From Microglena sp. YARC (lineage: Eukaryota; Chlorophyta; Chlorophyceae; Chlamydomonadales; Chlamydomonadaceae): a stretch of 64,000 nucleotides of DNA. The translations under genes and the position numbers were made by a program. The stretch covers positions 38,248,308 through 38,312,307 of the forward strand of contig CM039464.1 of assembly GCA_022414725.1 (NCBI GenBank), given 5' to 3'. The notes under the pieces are model-generated. The model was given only the letters and a program-made list of their open reading frames with translations. It did no database searches and was not told where the DNA came from. Below, piece by piece: positions 35,101-48,479 of the stretch (positions within the stretch are counted from its first letter, which is position 1; each line of letters begins with the position of its first letter).

Positions 35101-38100
35101 TTTTGAGTGGATCCCTGTAGGCCTTGCTTGTGCATTGCCCCCTTGGCGAACTCTGCTGAGGTTATCCACTCATAGCTGACATGCAAGACAAGTGGTTTTT
35201 TTATGGGGAGGTGCTGTGTGGAGTGGAGAGGTTTGAGTGGTATTGTATGGTGTAGTGTTGTGTGTAGTGGAGTGGTGTGGTTTGAGTGGTGTGGTTTTGA
35301 GTGGATCCCTGTAGGCCTTGCTTATGCATTTCTCCCTTGGCAAACTCTGCTGAGGTTCTCCTCTCATAGCTGACATGCAAGGCAGGAGGTGGGGGGGTAA
35401 GGTGGGTGGGGGATGGTGTGGTGTGGTGTGGAGTGGAGTGTGGTGGTTTGGTTCGAGTGGTGTGGCGTGGCGTGGTGTGGTGTGGAGTGGTGTGTGCAGT
35501 GGTGTGGAGTGGTATGCTACGGGTAAGAGTTGATTGGATTGGATTTGTGGGGAGTGGTGTGGTATGGTATGGTATGGTATGGTATGGTTTGGTATGGCAT
35601 GGTGTAGAGTAGAGTGGTGTAGAGAGGAATGGTGTGGTGCATTCAGTACTTTTTTTTTAGTGGATACCTGTAGGCCTTGCTTGTGCATTGCCTCTTTGGC
35701 GAACTCTGCTGAGGTTCTCCACTCATAGATGGCATGCAAGGCAGAGGATGGTCTTGGATGGGAAGGTGTTGTGTGGTGTGGTTTGGAGTGGTGTTGAGTG
35801 GTGGAGTGTTTAGTGGACCCCTGTAGGCCTTGCTTGTACATTGCCTTTTTGGCGAACTCTGCTGAGGTTCTCCACTCATAGCTGGTATGCAAAGCAGGGG
35901 GGGGGGGTGTGTGTGTGGATGGGGAGGTGTTGTGTGGAGTGGAGTGGTTTTTAGTGGTGTGGTTTAAGTGGAGTGGTTTGAGTGGTATTGTATGGTGTAG
36001 TGTTGTGTGGAGTGGAATGATGTGGTGTGGTGCGGTGTTTTATGGTGTAGTGTTGTGTGGAGTGGAGTGGTGTGGAGTGGTGTGGTTTGAGTGGTGTGGT
36101 TTTGAGTGGGTCTGTAGGCCTTGCTTATGCATTTCTCCCTTGGAAAACTCTGCTGAGGTTCTCCTCTCATAGCTGACATGCAAGGCAGGGGGTGGGGGGG
36201 TGGGGGTGGATGGTGTGGTGTTGTGTGGAGTGGACTGGTGTGGTGTGATTTGCGTGGTGTGGCATGGTGTGGCGTGGTGTGGTGTGTACAGTGGTGTGGT
36301 ATGATTTGCGTGGTGTGGCATGGTGTGGTGTGGTGTGGTGTGGTGTGGTGTGGTGTGGTGTGGTGTGTACAGTGGTGTTGAGTGGTATGCTGTGTGGAAG
36401 TGTTGAATGAATTGGATTTGTGGGGAGTGGTGTGGTGAGAATTGGAGTGGTGTGGTGAGAATTGGAGTGGTGTGGTGTGTGGATTGGTGTACAGTATAGC
36501 ATGGTCTACTATGGTGTAATGTTGATTGGAGTGAAGTGGTGTGGTGCATTCAGTACACCCTTTTGATCCCCGCCCTCTCCTGTACCTCCACCGCCGCATT
36601 GCCCTTCCCCCAATCATACGTGTTGTTGGAGGGGAGGATACACATCTCCATGGTACTGCCTGGCTGTTGGTCACACACACTGTTGGTCACTCACAATCAG
36701 CGCCCACAAAACCACTCCCCACACACCCACTCCCCACCCCCCACAGACCCACACATGCACAGACCCACACAACCAACCCATTGGAGTGAAGTGGTGTGGT
36801 GCATTCAGTACATCCTTTTGCGTGGACCCCTGTAGGTCTTCTCGTGCATTGCCTCTATGGCAAACTCTGCCAAGGTTCTCCACTCATAGCTAGCATGCAA
36901 GGCCAGGGGTGGTTTTTAATGGGGAGGTGTGGTGTGGTGTGGAGTGGTGCGGTGTGATATGGTGTAATGCTGTGTGGAGTAGATTGGTGTAAAGTGGTGT
37001 GGCATGGTATGGTGCGGAGTGCGTTGGTTTGGTTTGGTGTGGTGTGGTGTGGAGGGGAGTAGTGTGGTTCGTACGGTGCGGTGCAGTGGATTGGTTGATC
37101 CCCCACTCACCCCAAGAAAACAATAATCTTGGTTTGGGCGATGTAGACATTTTTGATTTTACCCCAAACACAACAAAACATGGAATAAGGAATAATACGT
37201 GGGGATCGGCACGAGTTCCCTGGATCGGCATATCATATGATACTGACCAAAGGCCAGCATGATATCATATGATATCATACAAATTGCATCATATGACATT
37301 ATATGTAAATGGTAACTTTAGCCTAGTCAGACTGCCGGCATCATATGATACCGTATGATATCATATATTCATATGATGACATGATATCATATAACATGAT
37401 ATCGCAGTACCCTAATAATGTGGCATACGTGTTCAATTCAAAGACACTAAACCATATCCAGGGAACAGCTATAGGATATCACATGATATTTTGTCATCAC
37501 ATGATATTGTATGGTATCATATGATGCCGGCAGTCTGACTAGGCGAAAGTAACAATTTATATACAATATGCAATTTGTATGATATCATAGGATATCATAC
37601 TCGGCTTCGGTTAACATCGTATGATATGCCGGCCCGTAATAATATGACATATATATCAAATTCAAAGACACTGCATCATACAGGAGACAAGAAGAGTCTG
37701 CCAACAAATCACCTCATATTAAGGGAGCCCTTCTTACGGCTGTAGAGAACGGGCTGCTACTTTGCCTGGACAGTGCTACCCCTCGTGGTGATGTGTTGTG
37801 AGACTCTTCATGTCTTGTGATGCAGCGTCTTTTAATTGAACATATGTGTCATTATTAGGGACCGGCATATCATATGATGTTGACCAAAAGCGAGTTTGAT
37901 ATCATATGATATCATACAAACTGCATCATATGATAATATGATATTGTGTATAAATGGTAACCTTAGCCTATCAATCCTATCATATGCCCTCTTCATGTCT
38001 CACATTTCCCCGGAAGCTATTTAGGTTCGAATCCAAGAGGCAAGGTTTATACAGGAGCACGTATCAGCATGTACCTGCTGGCAAAACCCTTGGAACTGGA

Positions 38101-38997
38101 GGTACAGCGGGCCAATTATTCTTGAGGAAGACGCAGAGTTTGAAGAGGATGAGGAAGATGACACTGTCACATATCATCTACGTAGCTCATACCTAACATC
38201 ATATCAATGTGCATGGCATGCGAGATGACAGGAAAGGACAGCTAGGACAAGCGAGGACCTGAGGTCCAGAGGGGTCCTAAGACAAGGGTCTGGGAGTTCG
38301 GGATCTGGGAGTCCGGGATGCTTGTTCAATTCAAAGACATGACATCATATCACAGTATGCAGATACTGATTGCATTACATCAATAAAAAACAAGAGTATT
38401 GGCGTGGACTTATTCAAATAAGTTGGTCGGTCCCTAACCCCACGGCACAACAGCAAGAGTCTTTACGTGCAAGATGTTCACGTTTTTTATTTACAAATCA
38501 AACCAAACACATAACATCACCAACCCACTTCACAAAAGCAAGAGTCTTGGCGTGGCAAATGTAGATGTTTTTAATTTACAAATGAAACCAAATACACCAC
38601 ATCACCAACTCACATCACATCACATCAAAAATCACATCAATCAAGCCAAACACATCACATCACCAACTCACGTCACAAAAGCAAGAGTCTTGGCGTGCAC
38701 GATGTTGATGTTTTTTTATTTACAAATGAAACCAAACACAACACATCACATCACATCACATCACAAATCACATCAATCAAGCCAAACACATCACATCACC
38801 AACTCACGTCACGAATGCAAGAGTCTTGGCGTGGACAATGTAGATGTTTTTTATTTTACCCCAAACACTGAAGTTGCTCTCTATCAGTTGACGTATCTTG
38901 GGCACGTCATAGGAGCCTGCTCCCTCATATAGCACATACAGAGTGCGATTGTCACGTTCTAGGGTGCCTACGCATGGACGGGGTGGGGTGGGGAGGG

Positions 38998-39028
<31 letters not shown>

Positions 39029-39908
39029 GTGGTGGTGGTGGTGGTTAGTGACTGAGGAATGCCGTATCTTGGGCACGTCATATGAGCCTGCTCCCTCATA
39101 TAGCACATACAGAGTGCGATTGTCACGTTCTAGGGTGCCTACGCATGGAGGGGGTATAGTGAGAGTGGGCTTGGGATGGGAGGGAGGGTAGGAAAGTGGG
39201 GTGGGAATGGGAGGGGGGGGATTCGTGACTGAGGAATGCCGTGTCTTGGGCACGTCATATGAGCCTGCTCCCTCATATAGCACATACAGAGTGCGATTGT
39301 CACGTTCTAGGGTGCTACTCGCATGGACGGGGTGGGGTGGGGAGGGGAGGTGTGTGTGTGTGTGTGTGTTGTGTGTGTGTGTGTGTGTGTGTGGTGGTGG
39401 TGGTGGTGGTTAGTGACTGAGGAATGCCCGTATCTTGGGCACGTCATATGAGCCTGCTCCCTCATATAGCACATACAGAGTGCGATTGTCACGTTCTAGG
39501 GTGCCTGCGCATTGAGGGGGTATAGTGACAATGGGCTTGGGGTGGGAGGGGGGGGTAGGAAAAGTGGGGTGGGAATGGGAGGGGGGGGATTCGTGACTGA
39601 GGAATGCCGTATCTTGGGCACGTCATATGAGCCTGCTCCCTCGGTACAGCATGTACAGAGTACGGTTGTCACGTTCTAGGGTGCCTGCGCATGGAGGGGA
39701 GGGGTGTGTGCGTGTGTGTGTGGTACGGTGACCAGTGTGGTGGGGATCGGAGGGGTAGTGGCGGTGGGGGTGGAATATGTGTGTGTGTATGGGGGGGGGG
39801 GGGGGACTGAGGAATGCCGCATCTTGGGCACATTATATGAGCCTGCTCCCTCGTAGAGCATGTAAAGAGTGCGGTTGTCACGTTCTAGAGTGCCTACGCA
39901 TGGAGAGG

Positions 39909-39962
<54 letters not shown>

Positions 39963-39975
39963 TTGTGTGTGTGTT

Positions 39976-40010
<35 letters not shown>

Positions 40011-40138
40011 GTGTTTGTGTGTGTGTTTGTGTGTGTGTGTGGTGTGTGTGTGTGTGTGTGGTATATGTGAAAGTGTGGTGGGATGGGAGGCGGGGTAGTG
40101 ACAGTGCGGGTGAAATGTGTGCGTGTGCGTGTGTGAAG

Positions 40139-40181
<43 letters not shown>

Positions 40182-43100
40182 ACAGTAAGGGTGGAAGGTG
40201 TGTGTGTGTGTGTGTGGTGGTTGGTGGTGGTGGGGGGGGAGGTAAGAGACTGAGGAATGACGTATCTCATGCTCGTCATATGAGCCTGCTCCCTCGTAGA
40301 GCACGTACAGAGTGCGGTTAACACTTTCTAGGGTGCCTACGCATGGAGGGGGTACAGTGACAGTGGGGTTGGATGGGAGGGGGGGGTAGTGGCAGTGGAG
40401 TTGAGGTTGGGGTGGGAGGAGATTTGGGTTTGGGTTTGCGCTTGGGTTTGCGCTTGGGTTGGGATAGGGTTGGGTTTGGGTTTGGGTTTGGGGTGGGTTT
40501 GGGGTGGGGAGGGGGATTAGTGACTGAGGAATGCAGTATCTCAGGCAGGTCATGGGAGCCTGCTCCTTCATATAGCACATACAGAGTTCGGTCGTCACGT
40601 TCTAGAGTGCCTACGCATGGAGGGGAGGTGTGTGTGTGGTATACGTGATAGTGTGGTGGGGATGGGAGGGGGGGGGGGGGGGTAGTGAAAGGGGGGTTGA
40701 GGTTGGGGTGGGAAGGGGGTGTGTTGGGTTGGGTTGGGTTGGGTTGGGTTGGGTTGGGTTGGGTTGGGTTGGGTTGGGTTGGTAGGGGGGGGTTGGGTTG
40801 GTAGGGGGGTTTGCGTTTGGGTTTGGGTTTGGGTTTTGGGGGGAGGGGGGTTTGGGGTTGGGGGAGAGTGGGAGTGGGGTTAGTGACTGAGAAATGCCGG
40901 ATCTCAGGCAGACCATGGGACCCCTCATATAGCGCGTACAGAGTACGGATGTCACGTTCTAGAGTGCTGCGCGTGGAGGGGGGATGGGGGGGCAAAGTGA
41001 CAGTGGGGTGGGAATGGGAGGGGGGGGGTAGTGACAGTGGGGGTGAATGTGTGTGTGTGTGTGTGTGTTGTGTGTGGTGTGTGTGTGTGTGGTGGTGGTG
41101 GTGGTGGGGTAGTGACTGAGGAATGCCGTATCTTGGGCACGTCATATGAGCCTGCTCCCTCATGTAACAGAACGTACAGAGTGCGGTTGTCACATTCTAG
41201 GGTGCCTACGCATGGACGGTGTGGGGTGGGGTGGGGAGGGGAGGTGTGTGTGTGGCTGAGGAATGCCGTATCTTGGGCAGGCCATATGAGCCCTCATATA
41301 GCTCGTACAGAGTGTGGTTATCATGTTCTAGGGTTCCTACATGGTGGATGATAGAGGGAGAGGCATGAAGTTAGCAGGGTGGGGGAGGTGGGAGGCAGAG
41401 GGAGGTTGGAGGGAGGGCATTGACAGAATGGGGTATCTTGGGCAGGCGACACGAGCCTGCGCCCTCTTATAGAACATACAGATCGCGGTCATCATGTTCT
41501 AGGGTGCCCACGCAGGGTGGATGATAGAGGGAGAGGTATGACGGCAGTGGGGTGGGGTGGGGTGGGGGTGTGAGGGTGTGCGGGTGTGGGTGTGTGGGTG
41601 TGGGTGTGGTGTGGTGTGTGTGGTGTGGTGTGTGGTGTGGTGTGGGTGTGGGTGTGGAGTGGGTGTGGTGTGTGGTGGTGTGTGGTTGGTGTGGTGTGGT
41701 GTGGTGTGGTGTGGTGTGGTGTGGTGTGGTGAGTGTGGTGGGTGTGGTGGGTGGTGTGTGAGGGTGTGTGAGGGTGGGTGGGTGGTTTGTGCGGTGGTAT
41801 GGGTGGTTTGTGGTGGTGTGGTGGGTGGGGTAGGTGGTGTGTGGTGGTGTGTAAGGGTGATTGGGTGGGTGGGTGGGTGTGGGGGGGGGGGCCATTGGCA
41901 GCGGGGGTTTGGGTGGGAGGGGGAGACAGTGAGGGTATGGTGTGGTGGGAAATTTAGTCGTGTAACACATTTCACTGGGGGGGGAGGACAGTGGGTGGGG
42001 GGGAGTAAAAGACAGAGGGGGGTCGGGTTGGAGGGGGAGGAAGGGTGTTGGTGCTGGTGCTGGTGTTGGTGGTGTTGGTGTTGGTGGTGGGGTAGGGGTA
42101 AAGACAGAGGGGGGCAGGTGGGAGGGGGAGGAAGGTGTGTGTGGGGTGGGGAGGGGGGGGTGGGGGTGGGGGGGTAGACAGAGGGGGTCGGGTGGGGAGG
42201 GGAAGGAAGGGGGGTGGGGGTGGGTGGGGGGTAAAGCAGAGGGCAAAGAGGATGCGCTTTCTCATGATCTTGTCTGTGTACTCATTGCTAAGGAACGAAG
42301 AGTCGGGGGTTCGACTCCCTTCGGTGCTCTTGGCGTTGCAGGTCCGTCGTCAACACCGCAATGGTAGCTTGTCCAGTTGAGGTAGGAGAACTGGCTCCCT
42401 ACCCGCGTACGACGGGCTCCCTTAACACCACGCCCCACCAGGCGTTATCATTACCTTTTTATCTGTGTACTTCTTGTGCCCTTTATGAATTCATCGTGAA
42501 CTTCAGACATACTTCACTTGGACCCCAAGTCCCAAGGGTCATTTTGTAACTTCATGAGTACTTCATGTTTTCCTCATGAGTGTACTGTGCGCTTCATGTG
42601 TATTTGATTTGCAACTTATGCAACTCATGTTTCATGCATACAAATTGTGTAGATCATGTTTGTTTTGTGTGTACCTCATGTGTACTTCACGGTCTCACAG
42701 TGGACCTGCATATGAATTGTGCAGATCGTGTTTGTTTTGTGTGTACCTCATGTGTACTTCACGGTCTCACAGTGGACCTGCATATGAATTGTGCAGATCG
42801 TGTTTGTTTTGTGTGTACCTCATGTGTACTTCACGGTCTCACAGTGGACCTGCATATGAATTGTGTAGATCGTGTTTGTTTTGTGTGTACCTCATGTGTA
42901 CTTCACGGTCTCACAGTGGACCTGCATATGAATTGTGTAGATCGTGTTTGTTTTGTGTGTACCTCATGTGTACTTCACGGTCTCACAGTGGACCTGCATA
43001 TGAATTGTGTAAGATCGTGTTGTTTTGTGTGTACCTCATGTGTACTTCACGGTCTCACAGTGGACCTGCATATGAATTGTGTAGATCGTGTTTGTTTTGT

Positions 43101-46100
43101 GTGTACCTCATGTGTACTTCACGGTCTCACAGTGGACCTGCATATGAATTGTGTAGATCGTGTTTGTTTTGTGTGTACCTCATGTGTACTTCACGGTCTC
43201 ACAGTGGACCTGCATATGAATTGTGTAGATCGTGTTTGTTTTGTGTGTACCTCATGTGTACTTTCCGGTCTCACAGTGGACCTGCATATGAATTGTAGAG
43301 ATCGTGTTTGTTTTGTGTGTACCTCATGTGTACTTCACAGTCTCACAGTGGACCTGCATATTAATTGTGTAGATCGTGTTTGTTTTTTGTGTACCTCATG
43401 TGTACTTCACGGTCTCACAGTGGACCTGCATATGAATTGTGTAGATCATGTTTGTTTTGTGTGTTCTTCACTTGTTCTTCACGTCTCACAGTGGACCTAC
43501 TTGCATATTTCATAAATCCATTCTCCTCTGTTGGCTTCGCAATTTCAGGTGTACTTCATGTGTACTTCATGTGAACTTCACATGTACTACATGTATACTT
43601 CATGACCTGATCATGGACATACCTGCGAATTTCACAAATCCATTCTCCTCCGTTCGCTTCGCAATTGTATGTGTGCTTCAGGTGTACTTCACATATACTA
43701 CAAGTGTACTTCATGGCCTGATCAATGGACCCTACCTGCTCCTTTAACAAATCCATTCTCCTCCATTCTCTTTTCTTGACCAAAGAGGTCGGCTCCGAAG
43801 TCGGTGGCTGAGTGCTTCTCATCAGCCGCGTTGGGTATTCGGTGTAGATACGGACAAGCAGAGCCCTGGGCGCAGCACCCCCTACAACATGGCACACATG
43901 AAGAAGCATTTTAGTATACTAGCATATTAGTGTGCATTACATGGCAGAGTGATTTTCATCAGCAGCGTTTGGTACACGGTGTAGATAGGGATATGCAGAG
44001 CCCTGGGCGCAGCACCCCCTAAAACATGGCACACATGAAGAGGCATATTAGCCTATTAGCATATTAGTGAGCATTACATGGTATAGTACTTTCCGTCAGC
44101 AGCGTTGGGTATTCGGTGTAGATAGGGATATGCAGAGCCCTGGGCGCAGCACCCCCTAAAACACGGCACACATGAAGAAGCATATTAGCATATTAGCATA
44201 TTCGTGAGCATTATATGGTAGAGTGCTTTTCATTAGCAGCGTTGGTTTTTTGGTGTAGGGACAAGCAGAGCCGTGGGCACAGCCCCCCCTACAACATTGT
44301 TTTGGTGTAGGGACAAGCAGAGCCGTGGGCACAGCCCCCCCTACAACATTGTTTTGGTGTAGGGACAAGCAGAGCCGTGGGCACAGCCCCCCCTACAACA
44401 TTGTTTTGGTGTAGGGACAAGCAGAGCCGTGGGCACAGCCCCCCTACAAATTGTTTTGGGTGTAGGGACAAGCAGAGCCGTGGGCACAGCCCCCCCTACG
44501 ACATTGTTTTGGTGTAGGGACAAGCAGAGCCGTGGGCACAGCCCCCCTACAAACATTGTTTTTGGTGTAGGGACAAGCAGAGCCGTGGGCACAGCCCCCC
44601 CTACAACATTGTTTTGGTGTAGGGACAAGCAGAGCCGTGGGCACAGCCCCCCCTACAACATTTTTTTGGTGTAGGGACAAGCAGAGCCGTGGGCACAGCC
44701 CCCCCTACAACATGGCACACATGAAGAAGCATATTGGTGAAGATGATTACTGGGTCAAGCTCTCTGAACATGCACATATTAGTATATTAGCATATTATTG
44801 TGCATAACATGGCAGAGTGCTTTTCATCAGCAGCGTTGGGTATTCGGTGTAGATAGGGACACACATAGCCCCGGGCGCAGCACCCCCTAGAACACGGCAC
44901 ACATGAAGAGGCATATACGTATATTAGTGTATTAGCATGTTAGTGTGCATTTAAGGGCAGAGTGCTTCTCAGCAGCAGCATTGGGTGTACGGTGTAGATA
45001 GGGAAAAGCAGAGCCCTGGGCGCAGCCCTCCCCACAGAACGGAACAAATGAACATGACTTTATCGAAGATGATAACTCGATCAAGCTCTCTAACATACAC
45101 ATATTAGTGTGCACTACATGGCAGAGTGCTTCTCAGCAGCAGCATTGGGTATATGGTGTAGATAAAAACAAGAAGAGCCCTGGGCGCAGCACCCCCTACA
45201 GCATGGAACACATGAACAGGCATATTAGCATATTAGCATATTAGTGTGCATTACATGGTAGAGTGATTTTCATCAGCAGCGTTTGGTACACGGTGTAGAT
45301 AGGGACAAGAAGAGCCCTGGGCGCAATACCCCCTACAACATGGTACACATGAACAGGAGTATATTAGCATATTAGCATACTAGGATATGAGTGTGCATTA
45401 AAGGGCAGAGTGCTCATAAAGAAGAAAAAGTAGTTATCCTCACTAGCATAATTAGATACAAAACACACGTTGATTATAAAAGAAAAGGGAAAACAAATCC
45501 ATGCGAGTGACAAGAAAAAATAGTCAGTTTTACTTGCAAAAGTAATTATACTCACTAGCATAATTAGATACAAAACACACGTTGATTATAAAAGAAAAGG
45601 GAAAACAAATCCGTACGAGTGACAAGAAAAGGGAAAACAAATCCGTACGAGTGACAAGAAAAGGGAAAACAAATTCGTACGAGTGACAAGAAAAGGGAAA
45701 ACAAATTCGTACGAGTGACAAGAAAAGGGAAAACAAATCCGTAAGAGTGACAAGAAAAGGGAAAACAAATTCGTACGAGTGACAAGAAAAGGGAAAACAA
45801 ATCCGTACGAGTGACAAGAAAAGGGAAAACAAATCCGTACGAGTGACAAGAAAAGGGAAAACAAATCCGTAAGAGTGACAAGAAAAGGGAAAACAAATCT
45901 GTAAGAGTGACAAGAAAAGGGAAAACAAATCCGTAAGAGTGACAAGAAAAGGGAAAACAAATCCGTAAGAGTGACAAGAAAAGGGAAAACAAATTCGTAC
46001 GAGTGACAAGAAAAAATAGTCAGTCTTACTTGCAGAAGTAGATGCAAAAGACATGCTGATTGGCGTCACTGCCACGGGTACGCCCACAGTCAAGCTGCGG

Positions 46101-48017
46101 TACACAGCGGTACTTCGAACGAACCATGGCTTCCAGTCCTCTCCCCCTCCCTTCATTTCGGTCGCCGCTGCAAGGAGTCTTGCCATACCAGATGTTGAAA
46201 GTGTTTGTGTCCTTTGGAGCCTCGTGGACTATGTCCTTTTCTGATACCTGGGGAGGCAAAGTCATCGGGGTATGGATGTGTGTGTGTATGGTGGTGGTGG
46301 TGGTGGTGGTGGTGGGGTGGGGTGGGGGGGCAGGTGTGTGGTTGTGTGTGTATGGTGGTGGTGGTGGTGGGGTGCTGGTAGTGGGGGGGGAGCAGGAGCC
46401 TTTGGAGCCTTTGGAGCCTTTGGAGCCTGTGGACTATGTCCTTTTCTGATACCTGATGGTAGGGAGGCAGTGGGGAGATTGATTTGAAGAAAGCAGTGGG
46501 ATGATGGTTTGAAAGAAGACTTTGGGGAATTGGATTTGAGGAAAATAGTGGAGATTGTTGCTAGGAGTGTTTCCATACCAGATGTTGAAAGTGCTTGTGT
46601 CCTTTGGAGCCTCATGGACTATGTCCTTCTCTGATACCTGGGGAGGCAAAGTCATCGGGAATGGATGTGTGTGTATGGTGGTGGTGGTGGTGGTGGTGGA
46701 GTGGGATGGAGGGGCAAGATATATGGATGTGTGTGTACGGCGGTGGTGGTGGTGGTGGTGGAGGTGGGGAGGGGGGGGGGGGGGGGGGGGGGGGGAGGAT
46801 GTATGCATGTGTGTGTTTATGGTGATGGTGGTAGGGAGGCAGTGGGGTGATGGATTTGAGGAAAGCAGTGGAGATTGTTGCCAGGAATCTTGCCATACCA
46901 GATGCTGAAAGTGTTTGTGTCCTTTGGAGCCTCGAGGACTACGTCCTTTTCTGATACCTGGTGGTAGGGAGGCAGTGGGAAGATTGATTTGAAGAAAGCA
47001 GTGGGATGATGGTTGTAAAGAAGACTGTGTGGAATTGGATTTGAAGAAAGTAGAGGAGATTGTTGCTAGGAGTGTTATCCATACAGATGTTGAAAAGTAT
47101 TTGTGTCCTTTGGAGCCTCGTGGACTATGTCCTTCTCTGATACCTGGCTGGGGAGGCGAAGTCATTGGGGATTTGGATTTGAAGAAAGCCGTGGAGACTG
47201 CTTGATTTGAAAGATGCAGTGGCATGGTGGTTTTAAACAAGTCTGTGGGGTGATGGATTAAAAGAAAGCAGTGGGTGGTGGTTTCAAAGAAAGCAGCGGA
47301 GACTGTTGGATTTGAAGGAAGCAGTGAGGAAGTCTGCTAGGAGTCTGTGTATACAAGATGTTGAGAGTGTTTGTGTCTTTTGGAGTGGGGCAGGATGGGG
47401 CGATGGATTTGAAGGAAGCAGTAGAGATGGCTGCTAGTTGCTGTACAGATGGCTGCAGTAGAGATGGCTGATTGTTGCTGGGATTCTTGCCATACCACGT
47501 GTTGAAAGTGTTTGTGTCCTTTGGAGCCTCGTGGATTATGTCCTTCTCTGATACCTGGGGAGGCAAAGTCATTGGGGTATGTATGTGTGTGTGTGGTGGG
47601 GGTGGGGGCAGGAAGTATGTATGTGTGTATATGGTTGTGGTGGTCGGGGGGGGGGGGGGGGGGGGGGGGGGGTGGGGGGGGGGGGGGGGGGAGGGGGGGG
47701 GGGGAGGATGTATGTATGAGTCTGTGTATGCTGGTAGTGGTAGTGGCAGTGGTGGTGCAGGATGTATTGGATGTGTGTGTATGGTGATGGCGGTAAGGAG
47801 GCTGTGAGGTTATGGATTTAAAGAAAGCAGTGGAGGTGGCTGCTAGGAGTCTGTGTATGCCAGATGTTGAAAGTGTTTGTGTCCGTCGGTGTCATGTGGA
47901 CTATGTAATTCTCTGATACCTCGGGAGATGAAGTCATCGGGGTATGGATGTGTGTGTGTGGTGGTGGTGGTGGTGGGCAGGATGTATGGATGTGTGTGTG
48001 CGTATGGTGGTGGTGGT

Positions 48018-48053
<36 letters not shown>

Positions 48054-48431
48054 GATGTATGGAGGTGTGTATGTTATGGCGGGTGATGGTGGTGGGATGG
48101 TGGGGGAGGGGTGGGGTGGGGTGGGGTGGGGTGAGGGGGGCAGGATGTATGGATGTGTGTGTCGTATGGTAGTGGTGGTCGGAGGGGGGGGGGGGGGGGG
48201 GGGGGCAGGATGTATGGAGGTGTGTTATGTTGGCGTGATGGTGGTGGTGGTGGGTAGGGGTGGGGTGGGGTGGGGTGGGGTGAGGGGGGCAGGATGTGTG
48301 GATGTGTGTGCGTATGGTGGTGGTGTTAGGGAAGCTGTGGGGTGATGGATTTGAAAAAAGCAGTGGATATTGTTGGAGAGATCCTTTACCAGATGTTGTG
48401 TGAGTTTGCATCCTTTGGTTTGTCATGCAGT

Positions 48432-48479
<48 letters not shown>

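Larger units (their letters stand above)
37106..38807 (-). repeat. CWC2: CWC2 intron 4, donor-side array of exon 4
   Basis: Echoes of the end of exon 4 (plus strand CAAGAGTCTTGGCGTG and ATGTAGATGTTTTTTATTT) stand near 37115-37160, 38392, 38455, 38540 and 38680, with CACATCACATCACCAACTCA spacers. The older, outer part is split by palindromic elements and a SINE fragment. Confidence 0.8.

Noticed and set aside
42576..43515. Two long forward open frames with a 24-residue Cys-rich repeat
   Set aside because: They come from the 72-bp unit, which is a donor-side echo array of CWC2 on the opposite strand.
45530..46186. Reverse open frame rich in FPFSCHSY repeats
   Set aside because: Reads through the 33-bp intronic array after the CWC2 exon 2 donor. 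Only the part at 46030-46247 is coding, and in one frame.
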